In this document: positions 34,228-43,919 of the stretch, one piece after another | Position numbering within the stretch: position 1 is the stretch's first letter | How the letters are laid out: every line of letters begins with the position of its first letter | Source of the DNA: Lysobacter firmicutimachus | GTDB taxonomy: Bacteria; Pseudomonadota; Gammaproteobacteria; Xanthomonadales; Xanthomonadaceae | Length of the DNA: 64,000 bases | Direction of reading: 5' to 3' | NCBI RefSeq assembly: GCF_037027445.1 | Contig: NZ_JBANDL010000002.1 | Coordinates: forward strand, 1,860,001-1,924,000 | Made by a program: the position numbers and the translations under genes | The notes under the pieces: generated by a model | What the model was told of the DNA's origin: nothing | Database searches by the model: none | The model's input: only the letters and a program-made list of their open reading frames with translations

Positions 34228-35292
34228 GTGCAGAAGCCCGATATTCCCGCCAACGAAGCCGAGCGCCTGGCCGCGTTGCGCAGCTACGACATTCTCGACA
34301 CGCCGCCGGAGCCGGACTTCGACGACCTGGTCGCCATCGCCGCGGCGATCTGCGACGTGCCGACCGCCCTGATCAGCCTGGTCGACAGCGACCGGCAATG
34401 GTTCAAGTCCAAGCTCGGCCTGAAGGTGGACCAGACTCCGCGCGAGCTGGCGTTCTGCGCCCATGCCATCCTCGACCCGAGCCAGCCCTTGGTAGTGCCG
34501 GACACGCACCAGGACGAGCGCTTCCACGACAGTCCGCTGGTGGTCGACGAGCCGAACATCCGGTTCTACGCCGGCGCGCCGCTGGTCACGCCGCAAGGCG
34601 AGGCGATAGGCACCTTGTGCGTGATCGACACCGTGCCGCGGCAACTGCTGCCGCAGCAGCGCAAGGCCTTGCTGGCCTTGTCCAAGCAGACGTCGCGGGT
34701 GCTGGAGCTGCGCCGGGTCAGCCGCGCGCTGGCGCGGCAGTTGCAGGAAAGCGACTGGTACGAAAAGCAACTGCTGCAGTACCAGCAGCAGCTCGAAGCC
34801 AGCAATGCCGACCTGGCCGCTCTGACCCGCACCGACCCGCTGACCGGCCTGCCGAACCGGCGCGCGTTCGCGGCCGCGTTCGAACAGGCGCAGGCGCGGC
34901 GCGACGGCCGGCTGCAGGTGGCGGTGCTGGACATCGACCATTTCAAAGTCATCAACGACGTGCACGGCCATCCGGAGGGCGACCGGATCCTGGTGGCGGT
35001 CGCCGAGACCTTGCGCCTGTACGCGTCCGCGCCCGGCGCGGTGGCGCGCTACGGCGGCGAAGAGTTCCTGATGATGTTCGAGTCCGACCTGCGCCAGGCC
35101 GAACTGCAGTGCGAGTTCGTGCGCGAAGCCATCGCCAACCTGCCGGTCGGGCTGCCGTTGACGGTCAGCATCGGCCTGGCCACGCATCGCGCCGGCGAAA
35201 GCAGCGCCGACAGCATCGCCCGCGCCGACCAGGCCCTGTACGCGGCCAAGCGCAGCGGCCGCAACCGGGTCGAGGTCGCCGAAGGCGACTGA
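34228..35292 (+). CDS. GAF-GGDEF diguanylate cyclase
   Basis: 354 residues from GTG 34228, preceded by AGGA. An N-terminal GAF domain (about 10-165; motifs [18 protein letters not shown] and GTLCVID) is linked by a coiled coil (about 170-205) to a GGDEF domain with the active variant GGEEF ([12 protein letters not shown]). The RxxD inhibitory site found in the other cyclase of this window is absent. It would make cyclic-di-GMP in response to a ligand or redox signal sensed by the GAF domain. It is monocistronic and soluble. Confidence 0.9.
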   Translation: MQKPDIPANEAERLAALRSYDILDTPPEPDFDDLVAIAAAICDVPTALISLVDSDRQWFKSKLGLKVDQTPRELAFCAHAILDPSQPLVVPDTHQDERFHDSPLVVDEPNIRFYAGAPLVTPQGEAIGTLCVIDTVPRQLLPQQRKALLALSKQTSRVLELRRVSRALARQLQESDWYEKQLLQYQQQLEASNADLAALTRTDPLTGLPNRRAFAAAFEQAQARRDGRLQVAVLDIDHFKVINDVHGHPEGDRILVAVAETLRLYASAPGAVARYGGEEFLMMFESDLRQAELQCEFVREAIANLPVGLPLTVSIGLATHRAGESSADSIARADQALYAAKRSGRNRVEVAEGD

Positions 35293-35304
35293 GCCGGCGG
35301 CGGC

Positions 35305-35928
35305 TCAGCGGTAGACGCGTTCGCGTTCGGCTTGCAGGCGCTGGCGCAGGTACTCGTCGCGGCTCAGGCCGCGGGGAAAGGCGCGCATCGCCATGACCTC
35401 GGCGACGATTTCCTGTTCGCGCCGCTTGTAATCGCGAAAGCGCGGATCTTGGGCTTGCTGCTGCAGCCATTGCGCATTGCTGCGTTCGGCCTCGCCGCGA
35501 TAGCGCGCGGCCAAGGCTTCGACCAGTTCGGCCTGGCGCGCCGGGTCGGCGACGGTGGCGCGGATCAAGGCCACGCGCAGCAATACGGTTTCGCCGGCCG
35601 AGAGTTCGCCGGCGCCTTCGTAGGCGTCGATGTTCCGCTGCAACGCCTGTGCGCGCCGCTCGCGCTCGCCGGCCGGCAGGCGTTCGGCCTGGGCGAAGAA
35701 CTGCCGCGCTTCGTGCTGGAACCGTTGGCGTTGCCGGTATTGCTGCGCCTGCGGCGTGGCGAGCAAGGCTTGCGATGACGGCGGCGTCGCGGCGTCGTTT
35801 GCGGCTACGGCCGTCGCTGCGCCGGCCGCGACGGCGCCCCCGTCGTGCCGAGGCCATCCGGCGCCGCCGACCGCCGCGGCCAGGGCCGCGGCGGTCAGGG
35901 CGCTTGCGATCAAGACAGGCTTGCGCAT
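35305..35928 (-). CDS. Secreted helical protein paired with an esterase
   Basis: 207 residues with a signal or anchor segment (about 5-25) and an almost wholly helical, Arg/Glu/Gln/Ala-rich body (QQYRQRQRFQHEARQFFAQA, ERERRAQALQRNIDAY, REQEIVAEVMAM). It begins one base after the stop of the pectinacetylesterase-family gene, so the two are co-translated. In composition and placement it recalls dedicated helical secretion chaperones (Lif, PlcR) that sit next to secreted lipases or phospholipases, but no signature motif was found, so this remains inference. Confidence 0.6.
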   Translation of the reverse strand: MRKPVLIASALTAAALAAAVGGAGWPRHDGGAVAAGAATAVAANDAATPPSSQALLATPQAQQYRQRQRFQHEARQFFAQAERLPAGERERRAQALQRNIDAYEGAGELSAGETVLLRVALIRATVADPARQAELVEALAARYRGEAERSNAQWLQQQAQDPRFRDYKRREQEIVAEVMAMRAFPRGLSRDEYLRQRLQAERERVYR

Positions 35929-35929
35929 C

Positions 35930-37333
35930 TCAGGTCAGCAACTGGTCGACCAGCCAGTACAGCAGGTTGAAGGGCTTGGCCCGGTCGGCGGCGTCGCTGT
36001 CCTCGGCCGCGTCGAGCACTTTGCCCTGGCCGTCGAGCACGCTGTCGATGAAGTGCTTCAGCTCCAGGTTCTGCGCCTGTACGTCGCCGTTCTTGAAATC
36101 GACGATGGTGGTGCAGTGGCTTTCGTTGAGCTTGCGGTACTGCGGGAAGTAGCCACCGAAGTTGTCCAGGCCGTTGAGGCGCGCGGCCAGCCGCTGGGTG
36201 TCGGTGCCCCACTTGGCGTGGATCAGCGCCTGCTTGGCTTCCTGGGTCGGCGCCTGACGGATATCGTCGTGGAAGCGCTCGTAGGAATACGACGAGTAAT
36301 TCAGGTCTTTCCAGAAGTGGGTGTGGCCGAGGCGGTCGTTGCGGTGCTTGTTGGCGAGCGCCGGATAGATCGAACCCAACTCGTTGAGGTCGACTTGCGG
36401 TAGACCGGCGGAGAGGAAGGCCAGCGGTCCGTTCGGCGCGTCCAGGCCCCAGACTTCGCGGATCGTGGTCATCAGCGGCTGCGAGGGATATTCGGCCGGA
36501 TTGCCGTAGCGCGGAGTCGGAAAGATCGGACCGGAATCGTCGATCAGGAAGCCGTTGGTCGGCGCCAGCTCGGTGCGCAGCGAGTCGAACGAGATCAAGC
36601 TGCCGGCGCCGCCGGCGCTGCAGCCGGTGCTGAGCATCTGCCCCGGTCGCGGCAGGTTGTCCTTGAGCCAGGCGGTGATCGCGCGGGTGTTGCGCAGGCC
36701 GTTGTGGTGCCAGACCAGCGGCGGCTTCTGCCCGCTGGGGTCGTCGTACACCGCGACCTTGTCGCCGCTGTAGATGTCGCCGGTGCAATACGGCACGTAG
36801 ACCATGTTCCAGCCCTGGGTCTTGACCGCATCGAAGGGGCTGACGCGGGTGACGAAGGGGCTGACCAGGCTCGCGCCCGGGTTGAGCAGCTTCATGTAGT
36901 CGTCGGGCACGCCGTTGGGATTGCGCGCGCCGCGCACGCCGGTGGCGCCGGTGCAGCTGGCGTAATCCCAGCAGGCGCCGCCGCCTTCCATGTAGATGAT
37001 GGTATTGGTCGTGTTCGGAACCCGGTTGACGAAGATCTTGTACGGCGAACCGTTGCCGCAGATCGCGCCGGTCTCGGCCGGCAGCTGCACGGTCTGCCAC
37101 GAGTAGTAGGCGGCGGGGTCGAAGCCGTCGCTGCGTGCGGCGCTGCGGCTCAGCAGCGGATAGTGGCCGCTGCGCTGGGCCGGCTGCACCGGGTTGTCGG
37201 CGCGCGGCGGCGAGAACAGATTGCGCAGGGTTTGGAAAAACCCGTAATCGCCGGTCTCGGCCTGCGAGGGCAGGCTGGACAGGGCGACCAGGCCGCCCAG
37301 CATCACGGCGGCGGCGTGTCGGCTTAGGGCCAT
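35930..37333 (-). CDS. Secreted pectinacetylesterase/Notum-family hydrolase
   Basis: 467 residues. Signal peptide MALSRHAAAVMLGGLVALSSLPSQA with cut before ETGD. Family motifs are YMEGGGACWDYASC (oxyanion region), STGCSAGGAGS with the nucleophile Ser, and DDSGPIF. The late HCTTIVDFKNGD may hold the catalytic His. The family includes plant pectin acetylesterases and carboxylesterases such as Notum. ATG 37333 follows AAGGAG at good spacing, upstream in-frame sequence being non-coding. The true substrate may be an acetylated polysaccharide or a lipid/polyester. Confidence 0.85.
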   Translation of the reverse strand: MALSRHAAAVMLGGLVALSSLPSQAETGDYGFFQTLRNLFSPPRADNPVQPAQRSGHYPLLSRSAARSDGFDPAAYYSWQTVQLPAETGAICGNGSPYKIFVNRVPNTTNTIIYMEGGGACWDYASCTGATGVRGARNPNGVPDDYMKLLNPGASLVSPFVTRVSPFDAVKTQGWNMVYVPYCTGDIYSGDKVAVYDDPSGQKPPLVWHHNGLRNTRAITAWLKDNLPRPGQMLSTGCSAGGAGSLISFDSLRTELAPTNGFLIDDSGPIFPTPRYGNPAEYPSQPLMTTIREVWGLDAPNGPLAFLSAGLPQVDLNELGSIYPALANKHRNDRLGHTHFWKDLNYSSYSYERFHDDIRQAPTQEAKQALIHAKWGTDTQRLAARLNGLDNFGGYFPQYRKLNESHCTTIVDFKNGDVQAQNLELKHFIDSVLDGQGKVLDAAEDSDAADRAKPFNLLYWLVDQLLT

Positions 37334-37651
37334 AAACTCATCTCCTTGTGAGCATCCGAAGGGGCGGACGGGCGCCGTGCGTTCGGCGCAGGCGGGGAGG
37401 GCGCGTCCGTACTGCCGCGTCTGGATAGCCCCGGCGCGATGACGGGTCAATCGGGCTAGGGCGCGAATTGCGTTGCGCGGCGAGTTTGTCCGCGAATGCT
37501 TCCGCGGTTGTCCGCTTTTGCCCCGCAAACGATCACGGAATCGCCGCCGCGGACGGCGCGGTCGTGCGCTGCAGCATGTGATTGCCTTCGCCCAATGCGC
37601 GGACCTGGCGCCGCGCCGGAAGCGGCGCCGGCCGGTCGGCGGTCGCGGCGT
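37334..37651. other. Intergenic region upstream of the esterase gene
   Basis: 318 bases. Apart from the esterase promoter and leader, no gene was seen. A weak 8-bp GC hairpin (37607-37629) lies after the DMT transporter stop but lacks a T run. Confidence 0.5.
37422..37450 (-). promoter_or_regulatory. Candidate sigma-70 promoter of the esterase operon
   Basis: On the minus strand TTGACC (37445-37450) and TATCCA (37422-37427) are 17 bases apart. Transcription would start near 37415, about 80 bases before the esterase ATG. Confidence 0.5.
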
Positions 37652-38563
37652 TCACTCGCCGGGCACGGCGCCCGCGGTCGCGGCGGCCGAAGCGCGGCGC
37701 CGCGCCAGCACGGCCTCGCGATGGGCGATGTAGGCGTTGGAGCCGAGGATGATCGCGGCGCCGATCACGGTCCAGCGGTCCAGCGATTCGCCGAACCACA
37801 GCCAGCCCGCTGCGGCCACCAGCGGCAGCTGCATGAAACTGATCGGAGTCAGCGCCGATACTTCGCCGAGCTTGAGCGCATGCGTCCACAGCACCTGGCC
37901 GCCGGTGCCGAACACGCCGGCGGCGACGATCCAGACCCAGTCGACGCCTTGCGGCCATTGCCATACGAACAGGGCCGGTATCAGCGACATCGGCACCCAG
38001 AACGCGTAGGTGTAAAGCACGATGGTGTTGGCCGAATCGACCCGCGACAGCTGCTTGATCTGGATCGAGATCACCCCGCCCAGCACCGCCGCGAGCAGTG
38101 CGGCCAGGCTGTCGACCGAGAACTCGGCCGAGCCCGGGCGAACGATCACCAGTACGCCGACGAAACCGGCGGCGACCGCGAGCCAGCGCCGCGCGCGCAC
38201 CTGCTCGTGCAGGAACACGACCGCGGCGATGGTGACGAAGATCGGCGTCGAATAGGTCAGCGAGATCGCCTGCGCCAAGGGCAGGTGGCCGATCGCCCAG
38301 AACCCGGCCAGCATCGAGCAGATGCCGATCAGGCAGCGCACGAAGTATTTCGGCAATTGCCGGGTGCGCAGGTCCGCGCGTCGCGCGCCGAGCAGCAGCG
38401 GCAGCACCGCGAGCAGGCCGAACAGATTGCGGAAGAACGCGATCTCGAAGGTGTGCAGCGAGTGCGAGGCGAAGCGGATCGCGATCGTCATCACCCCGAA
38501 CGACAAGGTGCTGGCCAGCATCAGGCCGGCCGCACGCAGCGGTTGTGCCGGCGCTGGGCTCAC
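37652..38563 (-). CDS. DMT superfamily transporter (EamA domains)
   Basis: 303 residues with ten predicted transmembrane helices in two EamA halves; typical pieces are TFEIAFFRNLFGLLAVLPLLL, AISLTYSTPIFVTIAAVVFLHEQV and LTPISFMQLPLVAAAGWLWFGE. The GTG start overlaps the murB stop (GTGA). The family exports or imports small metabolites such as amino acids or nucleotide precursors; specificity is not predictable. The frame stays open into the murB shadow, so the start was set by the overlap and topology. Confidence 0.85.
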   Translation of the reverse strand: MSPAPAQPLRAAGLMLASTLSFGVMTIAIRFASHSLHTFEIAFFRNLFGLLAVLPLLLGARRADLRTRQLPKYFVRCLIGICSMLAGFWAIGHLPLAQAISLTYSTPIFVTIAAVVFLHEQVRARRWLAVAAGFVGVLVIVRPGSAEFSVDSLAALLAAVLGGVISIQIKQLSRVDSANTIVLYTYAFWVPMSLIPALFVWQWPQGVDWVWIVAAGVFGTGGQVLWTHALKLGEVSALTPISFMQLPLVAAAGWLWFGESLDRWTVIGAAIILGSNAYIAHREAVLARRRASAAATAGAVPGE

Positions 38564-39600
38564 CAGCTCGCGCCGACGACGCGCGGCTCGGGTTCGATGG
38601 CGATGCCGAAGCGCGCCTGCACCGAATCGGCGATGCGCCGGGCCAGGTCGAGCAGTTGCCGGCCGCTGGCGCGGCCGTGGTTCACCAGCACCAGGGCGTG
38701 CGCGGCGGACACGCCGGCGTCGCCGTCGCGATGGCCCTTCCAGCCGCAGGCATCGATCAGCCAGGCCGCCGACACCTTGCGCGTGCCCGCGTCGCTGCCG
38801 CGGAACACCGGCGCCTGCGGATGCCGGGCGAGCAACGCCTCGGCCTGCGCCGTCGGCACGATCGGATTCTTGAAAAAGCTGCCGGCGTTGCCGAGCACGG
38901 CCGGGTCGGGCAGCTTGCGCCGGCGGATCGCGATCACCGCTTCGGCGACCGCGCGCGGGGTCGGCGCGGTCACGCCCATCGCCGCCAGCTCGTCGCCGAT
39001 GCCGGCGTAGTCCAGCCTGAGCTGCGGGCGCCGCGACAGGGCGAACTCGACCGCGACGATCAGATAGCGGTCCGGCGCCTGCTTGAACAGACTGTCGCGA
39101 TAGCCGAATCGGCACTGCGCGGCGTCGAAGCGGTGCCAGCGCGCGGTGGCCGGTTCGTAGGCTTCGACTGCATGCACGAACTCGCGCACTTCCACGCCGT
39201 AGGCGCCGATGTTCTGGATCGGCGCGGCGCCGACCGTGCCCGGAATCAGGGCCAGGTTCTCGAGCCCGGCATGGCCTTGCTCGAGCATCTGCATGACGAA
39301 GCCGTGCCAGGGCACGCCGGCGTCGGCGCGGACGACGGCGCGTTCGCCGTCGTCGTCGAGCGTGCGCACCCGCCGGCCGCTGAGTTCGAGCACGGCGCCG
39401 GCAGGATCGCCGGCGAACAGCAGATTGCTGCCGCCGCCGAGCACCAGGGCCAGGCCGTCGCGCAGTTCCGGCAGGGCCAGGGCCTGCGGCAACGCCTCGG
39501 CGTCGGCCACATCGATCAGCCAGGGCGCGCGCGCCTCGACGCCGAAACTGTTGCGCCCGCGAAGGGATACGTCGCGCTGCACGCGCACGTTGGGGTTCAT
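38560..39600 (-). CDS. murB: UDP-N-acetylenolpyruvoylglucosamine reductase MurB
   Basis: 346 residues, type I length. The FAD-binding region shows RGRNSFGVEARAPWLIDV, LVLGGGSNLLF and GLENLALIPGTVGAAPIQNIGAYG. The catalytic Ser is in GNAGSFFKNPIV and the late Glu is in IAIEPEPRVVG. It reduces UDP-GlcNAc-enolpyruvate to UDP-MurNAc. The gene lies 66 bases after pyrD in the same direction and overlaps the DMT transporter. Confidence 0.96.
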   Translation of the reverse strand: MNPNVRVQRDVSLRGRNSFGVEARAPWLIDVADAEALPQALALPELRDGLALVLGGGSNLLFAGDPAGAVLELSGRRVRTLDDDGERAVVRADAGVPWHGFVMQMLEQGHAGLENLALIPGTVGAAPIQNIGAYGVEVREFVHAVEAYEPATARWHRFDAAQCRFGYRDSLFKQAPDRYLIVAVEFALSRRPQLRLDYAGIGDELAAMGVTAPTPRAVAEAVIAIRRRKLPDPAVLGNAGSFFKNPIVPTAQAEALLARHPQAPVFRGSDAGTRKVSAAWLIDACGWKGHRDGDAGVSAAHALVLVNHGRASGRQLLDLARRIADSVQARFGIAIEPEPRVVGASW

Positions 39601-39666
39601 GCGCTGGGGCCTGCGGCTACGGCGGCGGAAACCGAATGGGAAAAATCGGACAGGATGGCGGCGCGC

Positions 39667-40725
39667 TCAGATCGTCGGCGGCATGTTGCCGCGGCTGGGC
39701 GCTTCCTTGCGGCGGCGGATCGCTTCGACGCAGTCGTGGACCAGCGCCGGGCCGCGGTAGACCAGGCCCGAATAGCACTGCACCAGGCTGGCGCCGGCGG
39801 CCATCTTGGTCACCGCGTCGGCGCCGGACAGGATGCCGCCGACGCCGACCATCGGGATGCTTTCCGGCAGGCGCGTGCGCATCTTGCGCAGCACCGCGGT
39901 CGACGGCGCCATCAGCGGCCGGCCCGACAGGCCGCCGGCTTCGTTGGCGTAGGGGCTGCCTTCGACGCCTTCGCGGGCGATGGTGGTGTTGGTGGCGATC
40001 ACGCCGTCGACCTGCAGCTCGCTGAGCACCCGGCTGGCGGCCTCGATATCGTCGTCGGACAGGTCCGGGGCGATCTTGACCAGCATCGGCACGCGCCGGC
40101 CTTCGCGCGCGCCGAACTTCTCCTGCGCCTCGCGCAGGGTGCCGATCAGGCGGCGCAGCGACTGCTCTTCCTGCAGCTCGCGCAGGCCGGCGGTGTTGGG
40201 CGAGGAGATGTTGACGGTGATGTAGTCGGCCAGCGGATAGACCCGCTCCAGGCAGTACAGATAATCGTTCTCGGCACGCTCGTTCGGCGTGTCCTTGTTC
40301 TTGCCGATGTTGATGCCGAGCAGACCGCGCTTGCGCCGGGCCTTGGACACGTTGCGCACCAGCGTTTCGACGCCTTCGTTGTTGAAGCCCAGGCGGTTGA
40401 TCACCGCTTGCTGCTCGGCGAGGCGGAACATGCGCGGGCGCGGATTGCCTTCCTGCGGCTTGGGCGTGACCGTGCCGATTTCGACGAAGCCGAAACCCAG
40501 CGCCAGCAGCGCGTCGATGTGGGCGCCGTTCTTGTCCAGGCCGGCGGCCAGGCCGACCGGATTGGGGAAGGTCAGGCCGAAGACCTTGGTCGGCAGCGGC
40601 TTGGGCACCTTCGCCACCAACGGGTTGAGGCCGGTGCGGTATGCGGTTTCCAGCGCCGTCAGGCCGAGGCCATGGGCTCGTTCGGCATCCAGGCCGAAGA
40701 GGAAGGGTCGGGCGAGGCTGTACAC
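39667..40725 (-). CDS. pyrD: Dihydroorotate dehydrogenase (quinone), class 2
   Basis: 352 residues. Membrane-associated class 2 enzyme of pyrimidine synthesis, with the N-terminal helical extension [17 protein letters not shown] that meets the quinone. FMN and active-site segments are [55 protein letters not shown] (with the catalytic Ser) and [24 protein letters not shown]. The start is GTG, without a good ribosome-binding site, but it gives the family N-terminus. Confidence 0.96.
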   Translation of the reverse strand: MYSLARPFLFGLDAERAHGLGLTALETAYRTGLNPLVAKVPKPLPTKVFGLTFPNPVGLAAGLDKNGAHIDALLALGFGFVEIGTVTPKPQEGNPRPRMFRLAEQQAVINRLGFNNEGVETLVRNVSKARRKRGLLGINIGKNKDTPNERAENDYLYCLERVYPLADYITVNISSPNTAGLRELQEEQSLRRLIGTLREAQEKFGAREGRRVPMLVKIAPDLSDDDIEAASRVLSELQVDGVIATNTTIAREGVEGSPYANEAGGLSGRPLMAPSTAVLRKMRTRLPESIPMVGVGGILSGADAVTKMAAGASLVQCYSGLVYRGPALVHDCVEAIRRRKEAPSRGNMPPTI

Positions 40726-40900
40726 GAGGTCGGTGGGGGCGCTCGGGAACGGGGACGACGATTATCGCCGATGCCGCGCCGCGCCGCGACCTCGACGGGG
40801 CGTTTGTGGCCGAAAACCGTCACTCGCCGGGGCGGACTGTGACGCGGCGGGGCGCTCCGGCGATCGGTTGCCGCCGGACTGGGGCGGGCGCCGCAAGAAC

Positions 40901-40923
40901 GCGCGCCGCCGACGGCGGCGCGC
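40901..40923 (-). terminator. GC-rich hairpin after the Cys-rich gene
   Basis: GCGCGCCGCC pairs with GGCGGCGCGC around a 3-base loop, just past the stop of the leftward 73-residue gene; GTTCTTGC follows on that strand. Confidence 0.5.
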
Positions 40924-40932
40924 GCGGTGGGC

Positions 40933-41154
40933 TTAGGGGTCGGCCGGACAGTCCAGGGGGCTGACGCAGTCGGCGTAACGCAGTTCGCAGGCCTGGGCCT
41001 GGCTCGGCGATTCGGCGGTGAGCACGCAATGCTCCCAGACGATGCGGCATTGCCGGCAGCGTTCTTCGTCCGGCGTGGCCGATGCGGCGGCGGCGAAACC
41101 GAACGCGGTCAGGGCCAGGATCAGGCGGAAGCGGCGGTTGGATCGGTGGTTCAT
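40933..41154 (-). CDS. Cys-rich secreted mini-protein, copy A
   Basis: 73 residues with a signal peptide (cut after about AAAASA) and a 47-residue mature part with six cysteines spaced C-x2-C-x6-C-x12-C-x6-C-x5-C, ending CPADP. GGAG lies eight bases before the ATG. The next gene upstream (41230-41463) encodes a paralog with the same cysteine plan. Three disulphides or a metal site are possible; the CxxC pair could be either. No family recognised. Confidence 0.75.
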   Translation of the reverse strand: MNHRSNRRFRLILALTAFGFAAAASATPDEERCRQCRIVWEHCVLTAESPSQAQACELRYADCVSPLDCPADP

Positions 41155-41229
41155 CCTTGCGTCTCCATGCAGTGGATGCGATGCGGCGACGCGCTTGCTC
41201 GGGCGCGGCGCGCGGGTGCGGGCGGGCGC

Positions 41230-41463
41230 TCAGGGGTCGAGCTGGCAGCCGTAGGCGGTCAGACAGGCGCGGTACTGCATGAAGCAGCTCGGGCGCGCGT
41301 CGGGGGTGTAGAGCTGACAGGGTTCGAGCACGTTGGTGCGGCATTCCTCACAACGGTCGATCGCGGCGAAGGCGGTGACCGATGCGGCGAAACCGAACAC
41401 GCCGGCGGCGAGCGCGGCGAGTCGGGCGGTGCGGGACCCTCCTTTCGTGGAAACGGCTTTCAT
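41230..41463 (-). CDS. Cys-rich secreted mini-protein, copy B
   Basis: 77 residues. Signal peptide to about AAFA, then a mature part with six cysteines, C-x2-C-x7-C-x10-C-x6-C-x5-C, ending CQLDP. The layout matches copy A apart from the two middle spacings. The shared words are RCxxCR, C-x3-YxxC and a final xxDP. It lies 75 bases upstream of copy A in the same direction, so they may share a transcript. AGGA precedes the ATG. Confidence 0.75.
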   Translation of the reverse strand: MKAVSTKGGSRTARLAALAAGVFGFAASVTAFAAIDRCEECRTNVLEPCQLYTPDARPSCFMQYRACLTAYGCQLDP

Positions 41464-41550
41464 CGAAACGTCCTGTTCGTCGCCAGTCCTTCTGGCCCGG
41501 CCACGCTAGGCGTCTGCGGCGGGGCGGACAAGCTGCGCCGCAACACCTGC

Positions 41551-41573
41551 GGCGCGCGGCGGCGCCGCGCGCC
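41551..41573 (-). terminator. Hairpin after the DUF4190 gene
   Basis: GGCGCGCGGC pairs with GCCGCGCGCC around a 3-base loop, 9 bases beyond the stop of the leftward gene. There is no T run. Confidence 0.45.
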
Positions 41574-41582
41574 GTGAAGCGC

Positions 41583-41873
41583 TCAGTGGCTGCCGGCCAT
41601 CGCCGCGATCGCGGCCAGGCCGCCGAAGAACAGCACGATCACCACGATGCTGACGATGGCGATGACCACCGAGGCCCAGCCCAGGATCAGGCCGCCGATG
41701 GCGAGGCCGTCGCCGTCGTAGCGGTCGGGTTCGCGGCGGATCTGGCCGCGCGCCATGTGGCCGGTAACGATCGCGCCGAGGCTGCCGAGGATGGGCAGCA
41801 GGGTCCAGCCGAGGATGCCGGCGATCAGGCTGATGATGGCCAGGACGTTGGTCTGGCGGACGGGTGTTTGCAT
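41583..41873 (-). CDS. DUF4190 family membrane protein
   Basis: 96 residues with two to three transmembrane helices: VLAIISLIAGILGWTLLPILGSLGAIVTGHMA and GLAIGGLILGWASVVIAIVSIVVIVLFFGGL. The first helix, the HMARGQIRR loop and the DGLAIGGLILGW helix are the signature of DUF4190. ATG 41873 follows GAGGGA. Function unknown; members are often found with other envelope proteins. Confidence 0.85.
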   Translation of the reverse strand: MQTPVRQTNVLAIISLIAGILGWTLLPILGSLGAIVTGHMARGQIRREPDRYDGDGLAIGGLILGWASVVIAIVSIVVIVLFFGGLAAIAAMAGSH

Positions 41874-42035
41874 CGAACGATCCCTCGTTAGCTTGAAGTT
41901 CGTCACAGCATACGACGGGGCGGGAAGGAACGAGAAACCAGGGACATGGGAACGAAGAACGCGCGACGGCGGTCCGCCCCCGTTGTGGCCGCGGTCTGCG
42001 GGCGTAGGCGCTGGCCCGGTTCGCAGGCTGGATCA

Positions 42036-42066
42036 CAAAACAGGGCGGCCGTCGCCGGCCGCCCTG
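42036..42066 (-). terminator. Rho-independent terminator of the ALDH7 gene
   Basis: A 10-bp perfect stem (CAGGGCGGCC / GGCCGCCCTG) with a 6-base loop, followed on the minus strand by TTTTGTGATC, 40 bases after the stop codon. Confidence 0.82.
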
Positions 42067-42105
42067 AAGTCGTCGCGTCGAAGCCGGCCGCAGCCGGCGT
42101 CCGGT

Positions 42106-43638
42106 TTACAGATCGAACTTGATGCCCTGCGCCAGCGGCAGCGCGTCGGAGTAATTGATCGTGTTGGTCTGGCGACGCATGTAGGCGCGCCAGGCGTCGG
42201 AGCCCGACTCGCGGCCGCCGCCGGTTTCCTTCTCGCCGCCGAAGGCGCCGCCGATTTCGGCGCCGGAGGTGCCGATGTTGACGTTGGCGATGCCGCAGTC
42301 CGAGCCGGCGGCCGACAGGAAGGCCTCGGCGGCCTTGAGATTGGCGGTGAAGATCGACGAGGACAGGCCCTGCGGCACGTCGTTCTGCAGGTCGACGGCT
42401 TCGTCGAGCTGCTTGAACTTCATCACGTACAGGATCGGCGCGAAGGTTTCGGTCTGCACCACCTCGGCGTCGTTGCTCAGGCCGGTCACGATCGCCGGCA
42501 GGACGAAGTTGCCCTTGCGATCGATGCGCTCGCCGCCGGTCTCGACCTTGCCGCCGGCGGCCTTGGCCTTGGCGATGGCGTCGAGGTAGGCCTGCACGCC
42601 GTCCTGGCTGTTGAGCGGACCCATCAGGTTGGCCGGGTCGGTCGGGTCGCCGATCTTCTTCTCGACCTGCTTGTAGGCGGTGACCAGCTTGGCCAGCACC
42701 TCGTCGTAGATCGACTCGTGCACGAACAGGCGGCGGGTGGTGGTGCAGCGCTGGCCGGCGGTGCCGACCGCGCCGAACACGATCGCCGGGATCGCCAGCT
42801 TCAGATCGGCGGTGGCATCGACGATGATCGCGTTGTTGCCGCCCAGTTCGAGCAGCGAACGGCCCATGCGGCGGGCGACGCGCTCGCCGACGTGGCGGCC
42901 GACCTTGGTCGAGCCGGTGAAGCTGACCAGCGCGATGCGCTTGTCGTCGACGAAGTTCGAGGCCAGCTCGGTGCCGGCGTCGTTGAACAGGAAGAACAGG
43001 TCGGGGAAGCCGCCGGCGCGCAGGGCGTCGTTGCAGATCTTCATCGAGGCGACCGCCGACAGCGGGGTCTTGGGCGAGGGCTTCCAGATCGAGATGTCGC
43101 CGCAGATGGCGGCGATGAACGAGTTCCAGGCCCACACCGCGACCGGGAAGTTGAACGCCGAGATGATGCCGACCAGTCCCAGCGGGTGCCACTGCTCGTA
43201 CATGCGGTGGCCCGGGCGCTCGGAGTGCATGGTCAGGCCGTACAACTGGCGCGACAGGCCGACCGCGAAGTCGCCGATGTCGATCATCTCCTGCACTTCG
43301 CCGTCGCCTTCCGGCTTGGACTTGCCCATTTCCAGCGCGACCAGCGAACCCAGCGCGTCCTTGTGCTTGCGCAAAGCGTCGGCGCACAGGCGGATGGCTT
43401 CGCCGCGGCGCGGCGCCGGAGTGGTGCGCCAGACCTTGAACGCGGCCTGGGCGCGCTCGACGATGGTGTCGTAGTCGCGCTGCGAGGAGGCCTGCACGCG
43501 CGCCAGCACTTCGCCGTCGGTCGGGTTGATCGGCTCGAGCACGCCGGCGTCGGCGGTCGTGGCCCACTCGCCATGGCCGAGGTAGGTGCCGGACTCGTTG
43601 TCTTTGAGTCCCAGGGCGGCGAGAACGGGGTGGGTCAT
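42106..43638 (-). CDS. Antiquitin-type aldehyde dehydrogenase (ALDH7; L-aminoadipate semialdehyde/piperideine-6-carboxylate)
   Basis: 510 residues, family ALDH7 length. Catalytic Cys298 (GTAGQRCTT) and Glu264 (LELGGN) are present, with the antiquitin-specific end [24 protein letters not shown] and the [14 protein letters not shown] segment. These enzymes oxidise alpha-aminoadipic semialdehyde (in equilibrium with piperideine-6-carboxylate) in lysine degradation, and bacterial AmaB is the model. No other lysine catabolic gene is next to it. It has its own terminator and stands as a single gene. Confidence 0.9.
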   Translation of the reverse strand: MTHPVLAALGLKDNESGTYLGHGEWATTADAGVLEPINPTDGEVLARVQASSQRDYDTIVERAQAAFKVWRTTPAPRRGEAIRLCADALRKHKDALGSLVALEMGKSKPEGDGEVQEMIDIGDFAVGLSRQLYGLTMHSERPGHRMYEQWHPLGLVGIISAFNFPVAVWAWNSFIAAICGDISIWKPSPKTPLSAVASMKICNDALRAGGFPDLFFLFNDAGTELASNFVDDKRIALVSFTGSTKVGRHVGERVARRMGRSLLELGGNNAIIVDATADLKLAIPAIVFGAVGTAGQRCTTTRRLFVHESIYDEVLAKLVTAYKQVEKKIGDPTDPANLMGPLNSQDGVQAYLDAIAKAKAAGGKVETGGERIDRKGNFVLPAIVTGLSNDAEVVQTETFAPILYVMKFKQLDEAVDLQNDVPQGLSSSIFTANLKAAEAFLSAAGSDCGIANVNIGTSGAEIGGAFGGEKETGGGRESGSDAWRAYMRRQTNTINYSDALPLAQGIKFDL

Positions 43639-43919
43639 ACCGGAAGCTCCATATGGTGCCGCGCCGGGGGCGCGGCGAAACGGGAAGGGCGCCCGCGAGG
43701 GCGGGGCGACGCGCTGGGCGCGGCGCCGGAATGCGCGGCCCCGATGCGTTTCGAACGCACTGCAATCCGCTGCCTGGAGATTCCACGCGAACGGAGGCGC
43801 TGCCCGACCGCTGCCGGGGCCATCCGCGGAATTGTAGCCGTTGGGCCGTCGCAGTGCTTACCGGCGCGGTTTCGCCGCGGGCGGTGCGACCTGCGATCGC
43901 GGCGCCGCGGACGGGGACG

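Noticed and set aside
37473..37733. Small plus-strand frame in the gap before the esterase promoter
   Set aside because: Arg-rich, no ribosome-binding site, overlaps the DMT transporter end.
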